Below, one piece after another: positions 12,001-21,822 of a stretch of 64,000 bases of DNA. Both the position numbers and the translations under genes were made by a program. Origin of the DNA: Incurvaria masculella (Eukaryota; Arthropoda; Insecta; Lepidoptera; Incurvariidae); NCBI GenBank assembly GCA_946894095.1, contig OX335646.2, forward strand, positions 11,588,077 through 11,652,076. Direction: 5' to 3'. Position 1 is the first letter of the stretch. Each line of letters starts with the position of its first letter. Under the pieces are notes generated by a model. That model was given only the letters and a program-made list of their open reading frames with translations. It was not told the origin of the DNA and made no database searches.

Positions 12001-12238
12001 ACTATATGTATCTGTATGTATTAGTATTAGAATGTAAGTATATTTATTCTTGTTGAGTATATATATATATATCTTTATTGATAAAAAATCTTACTTCTTT
12101 TATCCTTTTTTGTCTGCCGCCTTGCACCATTCCTACATCCCAAGGGTAGGTAGGAAGAGAATGCCTTTTGGCATTAGGCCCGCCTTTTGTAAACTGTTTA
12201 TAATGGTGTACAATAAAGAATTTTATTATTATTATTAT
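9055..12238 (+). mobile_element. Nearly complete L2/CR1-group non-LTR retrotransposon
   Basis: One long endonuclease-reverse transcriptase frame (9116-11878) is followed by a 3' UTR with a small hairpin AATGCCTTTTGGCATT (about 12160), an AATAAA at about 12211, and a (TTA)n tail ending at 12238. That tail is characteristic of this group. A related 3' end recurs at 36745-36862. The left boundary is uncertain. It resembles the Daphne/Crack/Kiri side of the L2 group, but the exact clade would need a tree. Confidence 0.85.
9116..11878 (+). pseudogene. Endonuclease-reverse transcriptase with one nonsense codon
   Basis: The frame runs 920 codons, broken only by TAG at 10397-10399; both sides are in the same frame. 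The first half has the apurinic-type endonuclease blocks GWGGVAIYLR, LGDFNT and the late SNHDLI motif. The second half has reverse transcriptase blocks HYRPISILPFLSKVLE, SGFRPCHST, LLDFSSAFNSVD, GVPQGGVLSPLLF and the catalytic YADDLQLY, then the tail RLWNQLPLEIR. The first 60-70 residues of the endonuclease, with its early catalytic Asn and Glu, look deleted: a different frame (9055-9258, acidic, Ser-rich) precedes the point where similarity starts. Confidence 0.88.
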
Positions 12239-12290
12239 TACTCTAATTCAAACAATTTAGAGTACCTGAGCCATCAGTTTCGAGATGTCA
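12239..12290. repeat. Palindromic segment shared with 25801-25852
   Basis: TACTCTAATTCAAAC and AATTTAGAGTA form a hairpin and are followed by CCTGAGCCATCAGTTTCGA. The same stretch appears in the opposite orientation at 25801-25852. Its class is unknown. Confidence 0.5.
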
Positions 12291-12396
12291 TCAGTCTGCT
12301 CACAGATTAAGTAATTAAGAGCTAGATGGGTTAAAGCGCACGGGATCGTGTCGGCGTCATAAGCGCAAAATTGCGCTTATAGCGAGCTTATAGCGT

Positions 12397-12745
12397 GATG
12401 ACTAATATCAATATTACACCTACAGTCATGATTTAAACCCTCAACACACCACAATCCCAAAGAAATTAGGTGTCATGCAAGGACCTGTTTTAATTTATAT
12501 TAGCACAGGAACATTGAATTGAATTGAAAACACGAACATTTTTCGTTGCGGCTGCAACTACTTTTTATCAATTGCGATGGTACCAACCCAAGTGGCCACC
12601 ACCAACTAGCAAAGGCAAAGTATGTTTTATGGAACTGGATATGGATGGCTAATACCACACCTACTGTAATGATATAAACCTAACCCACCACACGGAAACT
12701 AGGTGCCATTTCAGGATCTTCCGCATATTGCACGGCTTCATTAAA
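12397..12745 (-). repeat. Two SINE tail fragments
   Basis: 12397-12603 and 12622-12745 both match the shared SINE tail in minus orientation (ATTAGGTGTCATGC, GGAACATTGAA, GCGATGGTACCAACCC; then ATGGATGGCTAATACCAC, ACTAGGTGCCATTTC). The pol III heads are missing. The second fragment begins with the tail end again, so these are two separate insertions. Confidence 0.65.
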
Positions 12746-13010
12746 GTTGACGGAACCTTCAATTACAGCTTCGACCAACTCTCTTTCAATACGTCAGTTC
12801 CAAACCTAGAGTATTACTAAAATATCTGTGACATAACTAAATATAAAGTTAATTTTAATATTCGTCTAAATTCATGTATTTTAAGTATCTATAAATCCAA
12901 TGTTATTTTAAGTATCTATAAATAAAATCAATAAAACTGTTAGGAAACTTTTTCTTTCTTTAAATTTAATTATCACGGATTATCGGGGTTTAGATACTTT
13001 TAAATTTTTG

Positions 13011-13246
13011 GAGGGCTGATTTTTCAACAGTCAGATAAACAGCCAGATTACTATTCGAAGGATTTATTTACGCTTCTACTTACTTATCCATCCGATATAG
13101 TGAGTTCATTTGTTTATTAGTAAAATTATAGTCAGATAATTTTGATAGAAAATGTAATTCTCCGGCAATGACTATCCGGCTTTTGAGCAACGTGAATTTG
13201 TATTATCAGTCCGATAAGTACTATCTGAGGATTGAAAAATCGGCCC
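13011..13246. mobile_element. MITE with GGGCTGATTTTTCAA inverted ends
   Basis: GAGGGCTGATTTTTCAAC at the left faces ATTGAAAAATCGGCCCC at the right, with further matches inward (GTCAGATAA / CTATCTGAG). About 235 bp, no coding frame. Confidence 0.6.
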
Positions 13247-13627
13247 CGAATATTATTAAAATTTTAAATACCCACAAGGTTGTGACACGCGGACGGACGT
13301 GCGAACGGAAATGGCCAAATGATAAAGTTTTCTTACAAACTGCACCAACAAGAAATATTGGCAATACTAACGTCTAATTACAAACATAATATATTTCACA
13401 TTATCAAGGCATAATAATATAAGTAGCTAAAAAGCAAACATTCAGACATTCACCATTATATGTCGATACACCTATCGATATTGATTAAAGTTTGTCAATC
13501 TCTAGCGTAAATGTAGAATTAAACTTGTGTTCGTGCTCCCGCCACGGCCGCGACGCCATTCCGTTTCCGTTCCGCAGCCAATGAGTGACGATGGGATAAC
13601 GTTAGGCGAGCCAGTCCCCATAGACTA

Positions 13628-14171
13628 GGAGGTCGCGACAAAAATGGTAACGATAACGTAAATGGCTGAAACTGGGTTCACGGGATAAAGTACAACCCTC
13701 TGAAGCTAAATGTGTCAGTCTGCCTGTTCCAAGTGGTTGCGTTACGTAGATAAGGCGCCTGAAAATGTAGTTATGGTGACAAAAAATACATATGATAAGG
13801 TAAATGGATGCAAATGACGAAGCATGAAAGTATCAATACATACTTGCTTAGCAATACAAAAACGTAACAAATCTTTGGTTGAATTTAGTAGTTATAGGCG
13901 ATTTAGGTTACATATATAACTAGGTATATTTAAGTATTTAATTAAGTAACCGTCTGGTTATTGTTGTATAATTAATAGGTATCAATGTTTCCAGATAATC
14001 AGTATATTCATCAGCAGGTACATACCAGCATCTATTTTATATAGCCAATCTAGAAAACGCAACCACTTGGCACGGGCAGACCGACATATTTAGCATCAGA
14101 AGGTTGGTCTCTAACATTTGAACCCAGATTCAGCCATTTACCTTATCGTGACCAAAAATGTCGTGACCTCC
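13628..14171. mobile_element. MITE with GGAGGTCGCGAC inverted ends (copy 1)
   Basis: The ends GGAGGTCGCGACAAAAATGG and CCAAAAATGTCGTGACCTCC are inverted over about 43 bp and more loosely for longer (AACCCTCTGAAGCTAAATGT versus ACATATTTAGCATCAGAAGG). A second copy at 19558-20094 is collinear over its whole length, which fixes both boundaries. No frame. A short piece of the same end occurs at about 29932. Confidence 0.82.
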
Positions 14172-14249
14172 CGGAATACCACCAATGGAAACCGTCCATT
14201 CAGTTTACGACGGTGTGTGCGTGCAGCTTGTACGTATAAGCTAGGTTTG

Positions 14250-15780
14250 TGGTCGTAGCAAAAATGGAGACAGGGGGTCTCGTTGCTGGCGCGCTACATA
14301 ACAAATCTCCTCCTTTCTTTGATCAGTGGTGCTGCCTTATGGTAAGAAGGAAAGAATCCACCGCAGTGTGTGGTGAAAAAATGTCAAAACTATTACGAGA
14401 AACCCAATACGGAATATGGAATCACATATCTTCTATCAAAATTCTAATAATCTATCAAATGTTTATCAAATGGCGTTATTTTATGGTGATATGTGTAATG
14501 TGATAAGTGATATGTGATATGGCGTACGGGGCGGTGTCGTGATATCCAACATTTAACGATACAACTATCGGAAAAGCCGGTATCTCTTTTTAGCCTACGA
14601 GTACTTCACTATAGGCATTGACTTATATATTACTTCGTAAGGACCCGGTCAACGCGCACGACTAATGGCACCAGTCCGTTGGCCCTAAAATATTCGTTTT
14701 AGGGCCAACGCGACTCAGTCGTCTGCGGACCGCGGCAGAGTGATGTTGAGTCGTGAAAATGCCTAGTTGCATAGCAAAAGGGTGCATAAAATACGATACG
14801 AAAGTTACAAAGACACATGGAATAACGTATCATCGATAAGTAAACTCAGATAATATTTTTTCCTGTTTAACAATTGATAATCGATAACGAAATCAAATTT
14901 TGATATGACAGGCAGGTAGATCAGGTCAGGACGTTTACTTTGAGTGGTCGCATGATGGGTCTACGACCAGTGTTTCCCAAGGTATAACGAAAACAAATTT
15001 TGACATGTCAGGCAGGTAGATCAGGTCGGGACGTTTACTTTGAGTGGTCGCATGATGGGTCTAGGACCAGTGTTTCCCAAGATATAACGAAAACAAATTT
15101 TGACATGACAGGCAGGTCGATCAGGTCGGGACCTTTACTTCGAGTGGTCGCATGATAGGTCTACAACCAGGGTTTCCCAAGATGTAATGAAAACTAATTT
15201 TGACATGACAGGCAGGTAAATCACAGACCAAGCAGGTACAAGAGAAAATTCAAATTGTATTCAATACCTTGAAATTCCAGAAAAACATTATTGATTAATC
15301 ATTTATTTTTTGTTAGTAGAATTTTTTTTCGACTGTACTAAATGAACTTAAAAGTTTAATACGCAGGTACAAGGTTACATCGTTAGACCTAATGCAACAT
15401 GGCGGCGAGTTGTCAACACGGCTTTGACACGGAGCTCACGTAGTTCTACCGAGTTTGGATAGATGGCGCTACTTTTTGCTTGTATGGAGAAGATTTGTTT
15501 CAATTCTATATAAGGGCGTATCCTTACCTTTGAAATCATTGACTATAGGTCTCTGTCAGTCATGCATTTGTGGTGTGAGAGTGGGTGTATTGTGTTCACC
15601 GGAGGTGGTGTTCTCTCAGCAAGTGCGCGCCCTTTCTAGCATAGATGATTTTCCTATTTAGGTCCCTCTCGCTCTAGTGCAACAGAACGGGACGGATATC
15701 TAAGTGATACCAGTTTTAAAAAAAATCTCTGAGATAAGGATAAATACGAAAGTTGCAATTTTAAAATACTCGTTATGGTG
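14250..15780 (+). repeat. Unclassified repeat X, split by a foldback-type insertion
   Basis: The blocks 14250-14607 and 15550-15780 are continuous in an inverted copy at 25185-25790, e.g. CTATCGGAAAAGCCGGTATC, then TCTCTGTCAGTCATGCATTT and GTGCGCGCCCTTTCTAGCA. The split occurs at ACTATAGG, which is duplicated on both sides of the inserted element at 14616-15541. No coding frame was recognised. Confidence 0.7.
14616..15541. mobile_element. Foldback-related element with 8-bp target duplication
   Basis: The first 260 bp are the left arm of the foldback element at 6711-8584, including end CATTGACTTATATATTACTT and the GGCCCTAAAA hairpin. At about 14880 this switches to some four of the 100-bp units in the right-arm orientation, then to unrelated sequence ending TGAAATCATTG. 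It is flanked by ACTATAGG (14608-14615 and 15542-15549). An 8-bp duplication is the hAT habit, so mobilisation by a hAT transposase is inferred. Confidence 0.75.
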
Positions 15781-16244
15781 CTGTCTCTACAACAAACACA
15801 AAAAAACAACAATCGTTGTTATTAATATTATGTCTGCCTACAGAACCAATACGGTAAAAACAACTAAATAAGTAAATGAATAAATAAATAAAAAAATTAA
15901 GGAGAAAAACAGCTAATCTGGTTGTATGTAGCTGAACGCCCCCTCTTGTGTCCCGCGCCGCCGTCTCTATGCGGATCGGATGGCGCGAGCCGCGCCCCTG
16001 GAGCTGCAATGGGGTGCAGGGAGTGCAGGATCGGAAATCGGGAGCCGATCCTGAAACATAACATAGATATCGTGAAAAGCAGTAATATTTCGGCATTCGC
16101 CGTTATCAAACTGAATTTTATTTGCTATGGCAACGGTGTTTTTAATTTTGGCATCGTGTGAAAAAAGTAGGGTCGATTGCCAGCACCACGCATTCATGGT
16201 ATTGTCAATCTATACTACTGTTAGAATGTTCTTCTGTGCGGATA
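15781..16244. other. Non-coding sequence, no gene seen
   Basis: Contains a GC-rich patch (about 15935-16050) between AT-rich flanks. Several short open frames overlap there on both strands but match nothing I recognise. Confidence 0.4.
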
Positions 16245-16895
16245 TCAGTGCATTTTGTTGAGGCCCTCATTAAAATGTGCTCCGAATTGCCAGATATAAG
16301 ATAATTCGTAAGTTTTTAAGTCAATTTCGGTTGTTGACTTTGAAAATGTTCTTACAATCCGCACAGTGAAACATTCATTGAACGTCGTGTTGTGTGTTCG
16401 TGCGTGTGTAGGTATTGGTAATGTAGTTTGTGCGCATGAGTTTACCGAATGCCTGTGTCCATTCATGCGAATGTGTAGTGGCGTAATCGTTTCTCCAATA
16501 TAAAACGCGTTGCAGAACCTACACTCTGGGATATAAATGCAGTTTTTTGTTAAGCAATTAGCGGAACAGAAAATGCGGAATGGATGTGTCATGTGATGTG
16601 TTTTTATTGTAGTATTTGTGTTTATAATAGCGCATGTTTTGCATCGGGGGCGCAGACAAGGTTGTGTACCTAGTGGCGTGTCTGTGTTGTTTGGAGTGTA
16701 TTTTTTATTTAGAATAGATTTAAGATTTTTATTTTGTCTGTATGATATCTGTATTTTATTGGGGAGTAGTTCTTTGGTCAGATTGTGTGTTTTTAAAATT
16801 GGCAAGAAATTTTGAATAGCATTTTTAATTTTTTGCACCCCATGAAAATATTTCGTAGTGAGTCTAATTTGGTTCGTGTTGTTAGTGTTGTGCAT
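16245..16895 (-). pseudogene. Penelope-like element, GIY-YIG endonuclease C-terminal fragment
   Basis: A 216-codon minus-strand frame. It has the linker typical of Penelope-like elements (QNKNLKSIL, then GTQPCLRPRCKTCAII, two CxxC pairs) and the endonuclease core FCNAFYIGETITPLHIRMNG followed by HRHS. The usual GIY is replaced by AFY before IG, while the downstream Arg and HR are kept; the frame ends with FNEGLNKM. The reverse transcriptase part that should precede it is missing: the fragment stops close to the MITE starting at 16962. Penelope-like elements are neither LTR nor classic LINE elements. Confidence 0.82.
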
Positions 16896-16961
16896 TTGTG
16901 ACCTAGCATGCCTGGATTTTTTAGAAAAATGTTTTTTAATTTTGCTTAAAAATGTTTAAAT

Positions 16962-17590
16962 AAAGAACCCCGCACAAATCGTATGGGAATTGGCTCCCGG
17001 TCAAATTGGCTGAAATTTGGATATGTTGTTCGTTTCGGCATCCTGAACAAAAGTCTCAATGGGCACAAAGCCCAATTTTGCTTATTTTGGCCGCTACGGG
17101 GCTCCAAAGCTCCACGGGTTGACCATTATTTACTACTCAAAACGGCGATCTCCTGGCAGTTTAGTATTTTCTACGCTGAGGAAAAAGTACCCTCTCATGT
17201 TTTCGGGGGGGCTAAATTCAAATCCAATGTCAATATGACAATATTGACAGTTGACAGCTGTCAATTAGTTGTCAACTAGCTGTCAAACAGCGAGAAATAA
17301 ACAAAATCGATAAAATCCACATGTGAATGTAGGTTTTTGAGGTTGCTGAGTTCAAAACTGATGGCCAAAAGACAATAATGACAGTTGACAGCTGTCAACT
17401 AACTGTCAAACAGCATTTGACAGCTAAAGTGGATGAAACCCATATGTAAATATATGTTTTTGAGCTTGCTGAGTCGAAAACTGGTGGCCAAAAGACGACT
17501 TTTGTTCAGGATGCCGAAACGAACAACATATCCAAATTTCAGCCAATTTGACCGGGAGCCAATTCCCATACGATTTGTGCGGGGTTCTTT
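16962..17590. mobile_element. MITE with about 90-bp inverted repeats and TTGACAGCTGTCAA cores
   Basis: The left end AAAGAACCCCGCACAAATCG is the exact inverse of the right end, and the match runs on through TGGGAATTGGCTCCCGGTCA to AGGATGCCGAAACGAAC, roughly 90 bp. The interior holds two diverged copies of a roughly 120-bp segment (about 17230-17373 and 17385-17498), each with the palindrome TTGACAGCTGTCAA. No coding function. Confidence 0.85.
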
Positions 17591-18339
17591 GAAAATAATT
17601 TTAAAATACATGATTTGCGTAATGTTTTGTGTGTTACTTTAATATTTAAATTTTGGATGCCATATGGTATGGTGGCCCACACAAAGTGACGTGTTTGATC
17701 ATACTTTGACGTTGATTTTGATTTTTTGTTTTTTCGTGCACTCGGCCCTATTTCTCAATTTTCTCAACATCATCCATTTTTTAAGATTATCCACAGGGTC
17801 ACACATCCATCGAAATAATGTCTCGGCGAGCACAGAATAGACCAATATTGGTACCTGTCGAAATATAATTCATGAATTTAACTAGTCTCGGACTATTTAT
17901 TAATAAGAAATTAAGCCACAGCGTTATTCAGATTGCAAAATTAGTCACGTACTAACTTAAAACGCGGTTTAACATTGCTTATGGCAATATTGAACCATTG
18001 CTGGTTTGTTTGTGGTCTCCTTTAATGTTAACATGTGCACATTGCTTATCTCGCCGTACTCTTTCTCACATTACTGATTGAGACAACACTACTATTTTGT
18101 TTAAAAGCTGTAATTAGTTGCCCAACGTCATGCATCACATTTCCAAATGCGCACAGATTGGAAGTATGGTTTCTACGACATGATAGGCATAGAATTTGAA
18201 TAAATTTGTATGCTCTTATTTCATATTGTTTATAGCTATGTGTCGACCTAATAAACTCACGCCACTGTGCAACTATGCATATCACGTCTATTGCCAATTT
18301 CAACAGGATATGACATGGCAGAATAAACACCTACTTTTA
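17591..18339. other. Non-coding sequence, no gene seen
   Basis: AT-rich. Near 17665-17745 is a partial relative of the small inverted-repeat element at 6360-6490. No exon was recognised. Confidence 0.4.
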
Positions 18340-18482
18340 TAATGTTAGCCCAACACCTTATGGTAAATAAGTGCAATGCCAGGACCTTCCTTTTATTGCA
18401 CAGGTACATTGTACTGAATGCAAAACACGGACAATTTTCATTGTCGCTTCGACCATCGTTCATTCAATGCGATGTGTGCATC
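18340..18482 (-). repeat. SINE tail fragment
   Basis: Matches the shared SINE tail in minus orientation (GCAATGCCAGGACCTTCC, TTGTCGCTTCGACCATCG). At its head a local palindrome is formed by CATTCAATGCGATG and CATCGCATTGAATG across 18459-18493. Confidence 0.6.
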
Positions 18483-18770
18483 GCATTGAATGATCGATGC
18501 GTTCAACGTGCAGTCCGAACCACAAACGACGGATTCCTTAGTCGGCACTAACGACAAGCACGGGAAGAAATGCAGTCGGCTCAACATTATTTTTACGCGC
18601 CGGAAACCCACATTTAAGATTATGAGTGTGATCGATTCAAGAATATTGACAAACAGCTGTTCAAACAATAATGGCCGCCGTTAATACGGGCTTAGTCCTC
18701 TGTAAAACCTGCACTGAGGTGGTTTAAGCGATGTTTGAAAGAAAGTCCCCTATTAACGCGCGGACTAACC

Positions 18771-19079
18771 TTAAGAACGGCCCGTAAGCTATGCTACCCA
18801 AATAAATTGATATTTAATTTCTAATATCAGGTAACAAATATCTGTGTCTGCATGATTTTGTTTTTTTGAAAAGCCAAACCGAATGAAATGAAAGCAAAAA
18901 GAAAATCTTCATACGAATTTTGTTTTCTCTGTGGTTTCATCCAGAATACATTTGTATACATTTGTAGCCTTATATTAGATACCAGATATCAAGTAAGTTG
19001 GAAGAGTTGTCTTCAAATTATTAGTAAACTACGTTTGTATGGGAGGCGAAATTTTCTGATGCCTACGGGCCGACCTTAA
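18771..19079 (+). mobile_element. TTAA-flanked MITE, GGGCCCGTAA family (diverged copy)
   Basis: Starts TTAAGAACGGCCCGTAAGCT and ends CTACGGGCCGACCTTAA. Internal blocks (AACAAATATCTGTGTCTGCA, GTTTGTATGGGAGG) align with the better copy at 31523-31897. Confidence 0.72.
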
Positions 19080-19557
19080 ACCGGTTCTCTGAATACCGTT
19101 TTTCATAAAACTGACTGTTCTGATTTAGTCCACGTTTTAAGCTTTGACAGCTCTTTCTGAATACGACTGACAGCTGCGAAATTGCCGCTAGTACGGGCTT
19201 AGTCCGGCGGTAAGTCGGCCGCCATTACGAGTACTAACACTAATCCCGCTCTGTGAATAGAGTTTTCCTTAATACGGCAATAGTCCCGGCTTAACCCGCG
19301 TTCAAAGTTAGTCCACCCGCTCTGAATAACACTAATAATATTTTAGATGAACGGTCAAGATCACAGAACATAAAATATCCTAATTCAAGATGGCGACCGA
19401 TTAGATTTAACTGAATTTTATTCATTGGTTTGTTCCGATTTTGGCGTAGAAAGAGGAACGTAGCGACTTCTCCGAGCTCTTTGGATTTTGGCCACCCGCA
19501 AAATAATCTATGTGGCTACCACGTTTACATACTCTTTGGTGGCCACTATATAGACTA
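19080..19557. repeat. Degraded dispersed repeat, then unassigned sequence
   Basis: Motifs such as TTAGTCCGGCGG, TTAGTCCACGTTT and CTGAATACGACTGACAG recur here and at 2950-3085 and 18680-18770. Structure too decayed to define ends. 19340-19557 has no recognised feature. Confidence 0.4.
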
Positions 19558-20094
19558 GGAGGTGGCGACAAAATTGGTAACGATTGCGTAAATGGCCGAA
19601 ACTAGGTTCACAGGATAAAGGCCAACCCTCTGAAGCTAAATGTGTCAGTCTGCCTGTGCCAAGTGCCAAGTGGTTGCGTTACGTAGATAAGGCGTCTGAA
19701 AAAGTAGTTATGGTGACAAAAAATATATATGATAAGGTAAATGGCAGCAAATAACGAAGCATGAAAGTATCAGTACATACTTGCTTAGCAATACTAAAAC
19801 TAAACAAAGCTTTTGTTGCATTTCGTAGTTATAGGCGATTTAGGTTACAGATATAACTTTAGGTATATTTAAGTATTTAATAAAAAAACCGACTGGTTAT
19901 TGTTGTATAATTAATAGGAATCAATGTTTCTAGACAATCAGTATATTCATCAGCATCATATTCATCACCAATCTAGAGAACACAACCACTTGGCACAGGC
20001 AGACCGACATATTTAGCATCAGAGGGTTGGTCTCTAACATGTGAACCCAGGATCAGCCATTTACCTTATCGTGACCAAAAATGTCGTGACCTCC
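19558..20094. mobile_element. MITE with GGAGGTCGCGAC inverted ends (copy 2)
   Basis: Collinear with 13628-14171 over the full length with scattered differences (first bases GGAGGTGGCGACAAAATTGG, last GTCGTGACCTCC). Both copies follow TAGACTA, and the right flanks differ, so the boundary is well placed on the right and possibly a few bases further left. Confidence 0.82.
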
Positions 20095-20359
20095 CGTAAT
20101 AATAGAAAGAGGCGCAGCGATTTCTCAGGTGCGATTGATTATCTTTGGCAGGTGCTGGAGTGTACCTTCTGGTACGAAGTATTATACCAATAAATATATT
20201 CTGGATCGGCCATCTTGGTTTTCTCGTGGTTGGGTTTTCAGGCTCCGCGTGTTTTTTTTTTTGTTTGGACGTCTGCAGACATAATTTGTATCGTTGGTTC
20301 TTAACCCAGACTTACTAACAACACTCACCTCCGGTAAGTGTTCTTCCTATGCATAACGA

Positions 20360-21822
20360 TGGATAGTGGCAAAAAGCCTCCTGACCCCGACCCAGGAGAC
20401 CCGGCCACGCTATCTCAAGTGCTAGCCTAAAGTTCTCCCATACGACAGCTCCCTTCACCCAGCTCACCGACACATGTTGCGGCCTACGTGACCGTGACCG
20501 AAAATTCTTTTGCCTTATTGAGGGATAATTCCACATCAAATAATGTTTCTGCTCCGCAACCCCCACGGGATCGCGAACGCAAGCGTCATCGCTCGCGCAA
20601 AAACAAAATTAAAAAAAAAACGCTCTCACTCACGCAGCTCACTCGATGGCTCGATCCTGTCGTCGTCGGGCTCTGAGATGTCTTCCTCAAACAAAAATGT
20701 AAATACACCTCTTATCAACACCAATACTCTGACTGATCCCATTCAGTCTATCAACACCCAGACCATTCCGGACTCACCCATCACTCCCACTCCGAATAAT
20801 TCGCAACTCTACATCAAGCCGACGCAGAACGTGGCACCAATGCTTTACAGGAGCTATGATGGTGCCCCATTTTTGATCCATGTCCAACGAGTGGAGACGC
20901 AACCCAACTCTGGCACCATGCTACATCCGGTTCTCTTCGGGCAGTTCTTGAGGAGAAACTCGTTCGTAGGTATTGTAGATGGTGGGGTGAAAAGTGTGGG
21001 TCGCAACCGAGTTGCAGTAACTTTTATATCAGCATTGGAAGCAAATAATTGTATGCTCAATCAGTTAATTTCGCAGGCCAATTTTAAAGCTTTCATCCCA
21101 ACATTTAACATCACACGCTTGGGATTGGTAAAGGGTATCCCGACAGAACTCTCCGATGAGGAAATTCTCGAGGAAGCTGCTGTGCCTGAGGGTTTTCGAA
21201 AAATACTCAAGGTTCGTCGGCTTAACTTTAAACAGAACACTGATGGAAAGCCAGAATGGAAGCCCTCAAAACAGTTGTCTTAACCTTTGATGGCCAAAAA
21301 CTTCCAAAACATATAACATTAATGTACAATTCTCTTCCGGTAGAACTTTACAAGTTCCCGACCATTCAATGTTATAATTGCTGCCGATTTGGACATACAA
21401 GACAGATCTGCAGGTCGAAAACCAGATGTTTTAAATGCAAGCAAGCACATGCATCGGACGACTGTGAAGTACAGGTGGAAAATGCGTCCTGCCTATACTG
21501 CTCCGGAAAACATTTTGCTATAAGCAAAAGCTGCCCAGAACAAAGCAGACAGTGCAACCTCAAGGTATTAATGGCAGAGCAAGCAATTTCCTATGTTGAA
21601 GCAGCAAGACTGTTCCCCGCAAGCAAACGTTCTTTTGCGGATGTAACTTCTACCCCGGTTAACCCTCACTTTACAAATGTTTCAGCTAATCCTGTCAGAA
21701 AAGCCCCCTCCAACAATACTCAGTCCTCCTGCAAAAAACTTTCATTTCCCAGCCTAGAGCTCGGGTGCCCCTTGCCCTCGGCTTCGACCGGCTCAATTAT
21801 GGCTCAGCAACTCGACGTGTAA
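20360..21822 (+). pseudogene. ORF1 (gag-like, CCHC zinc knuckles) of the I-type element
   Basis: Starts around ATG 20360 (MDSGKKPPDPDPGD) but hits a stop after about 23 codons, then continues in other frames (20543-21283, 21256-21822). The last part holds the nucleic-acid-binding knuckles CYNCCRFGHTRQIC and CFKCKQAHASDDC, then a third degenerate one (CLYCSGKHFAISKSC). ORF1 proteins of this group bind element RNA. Broken by at least two frameshifts. Confidence 0.8.
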
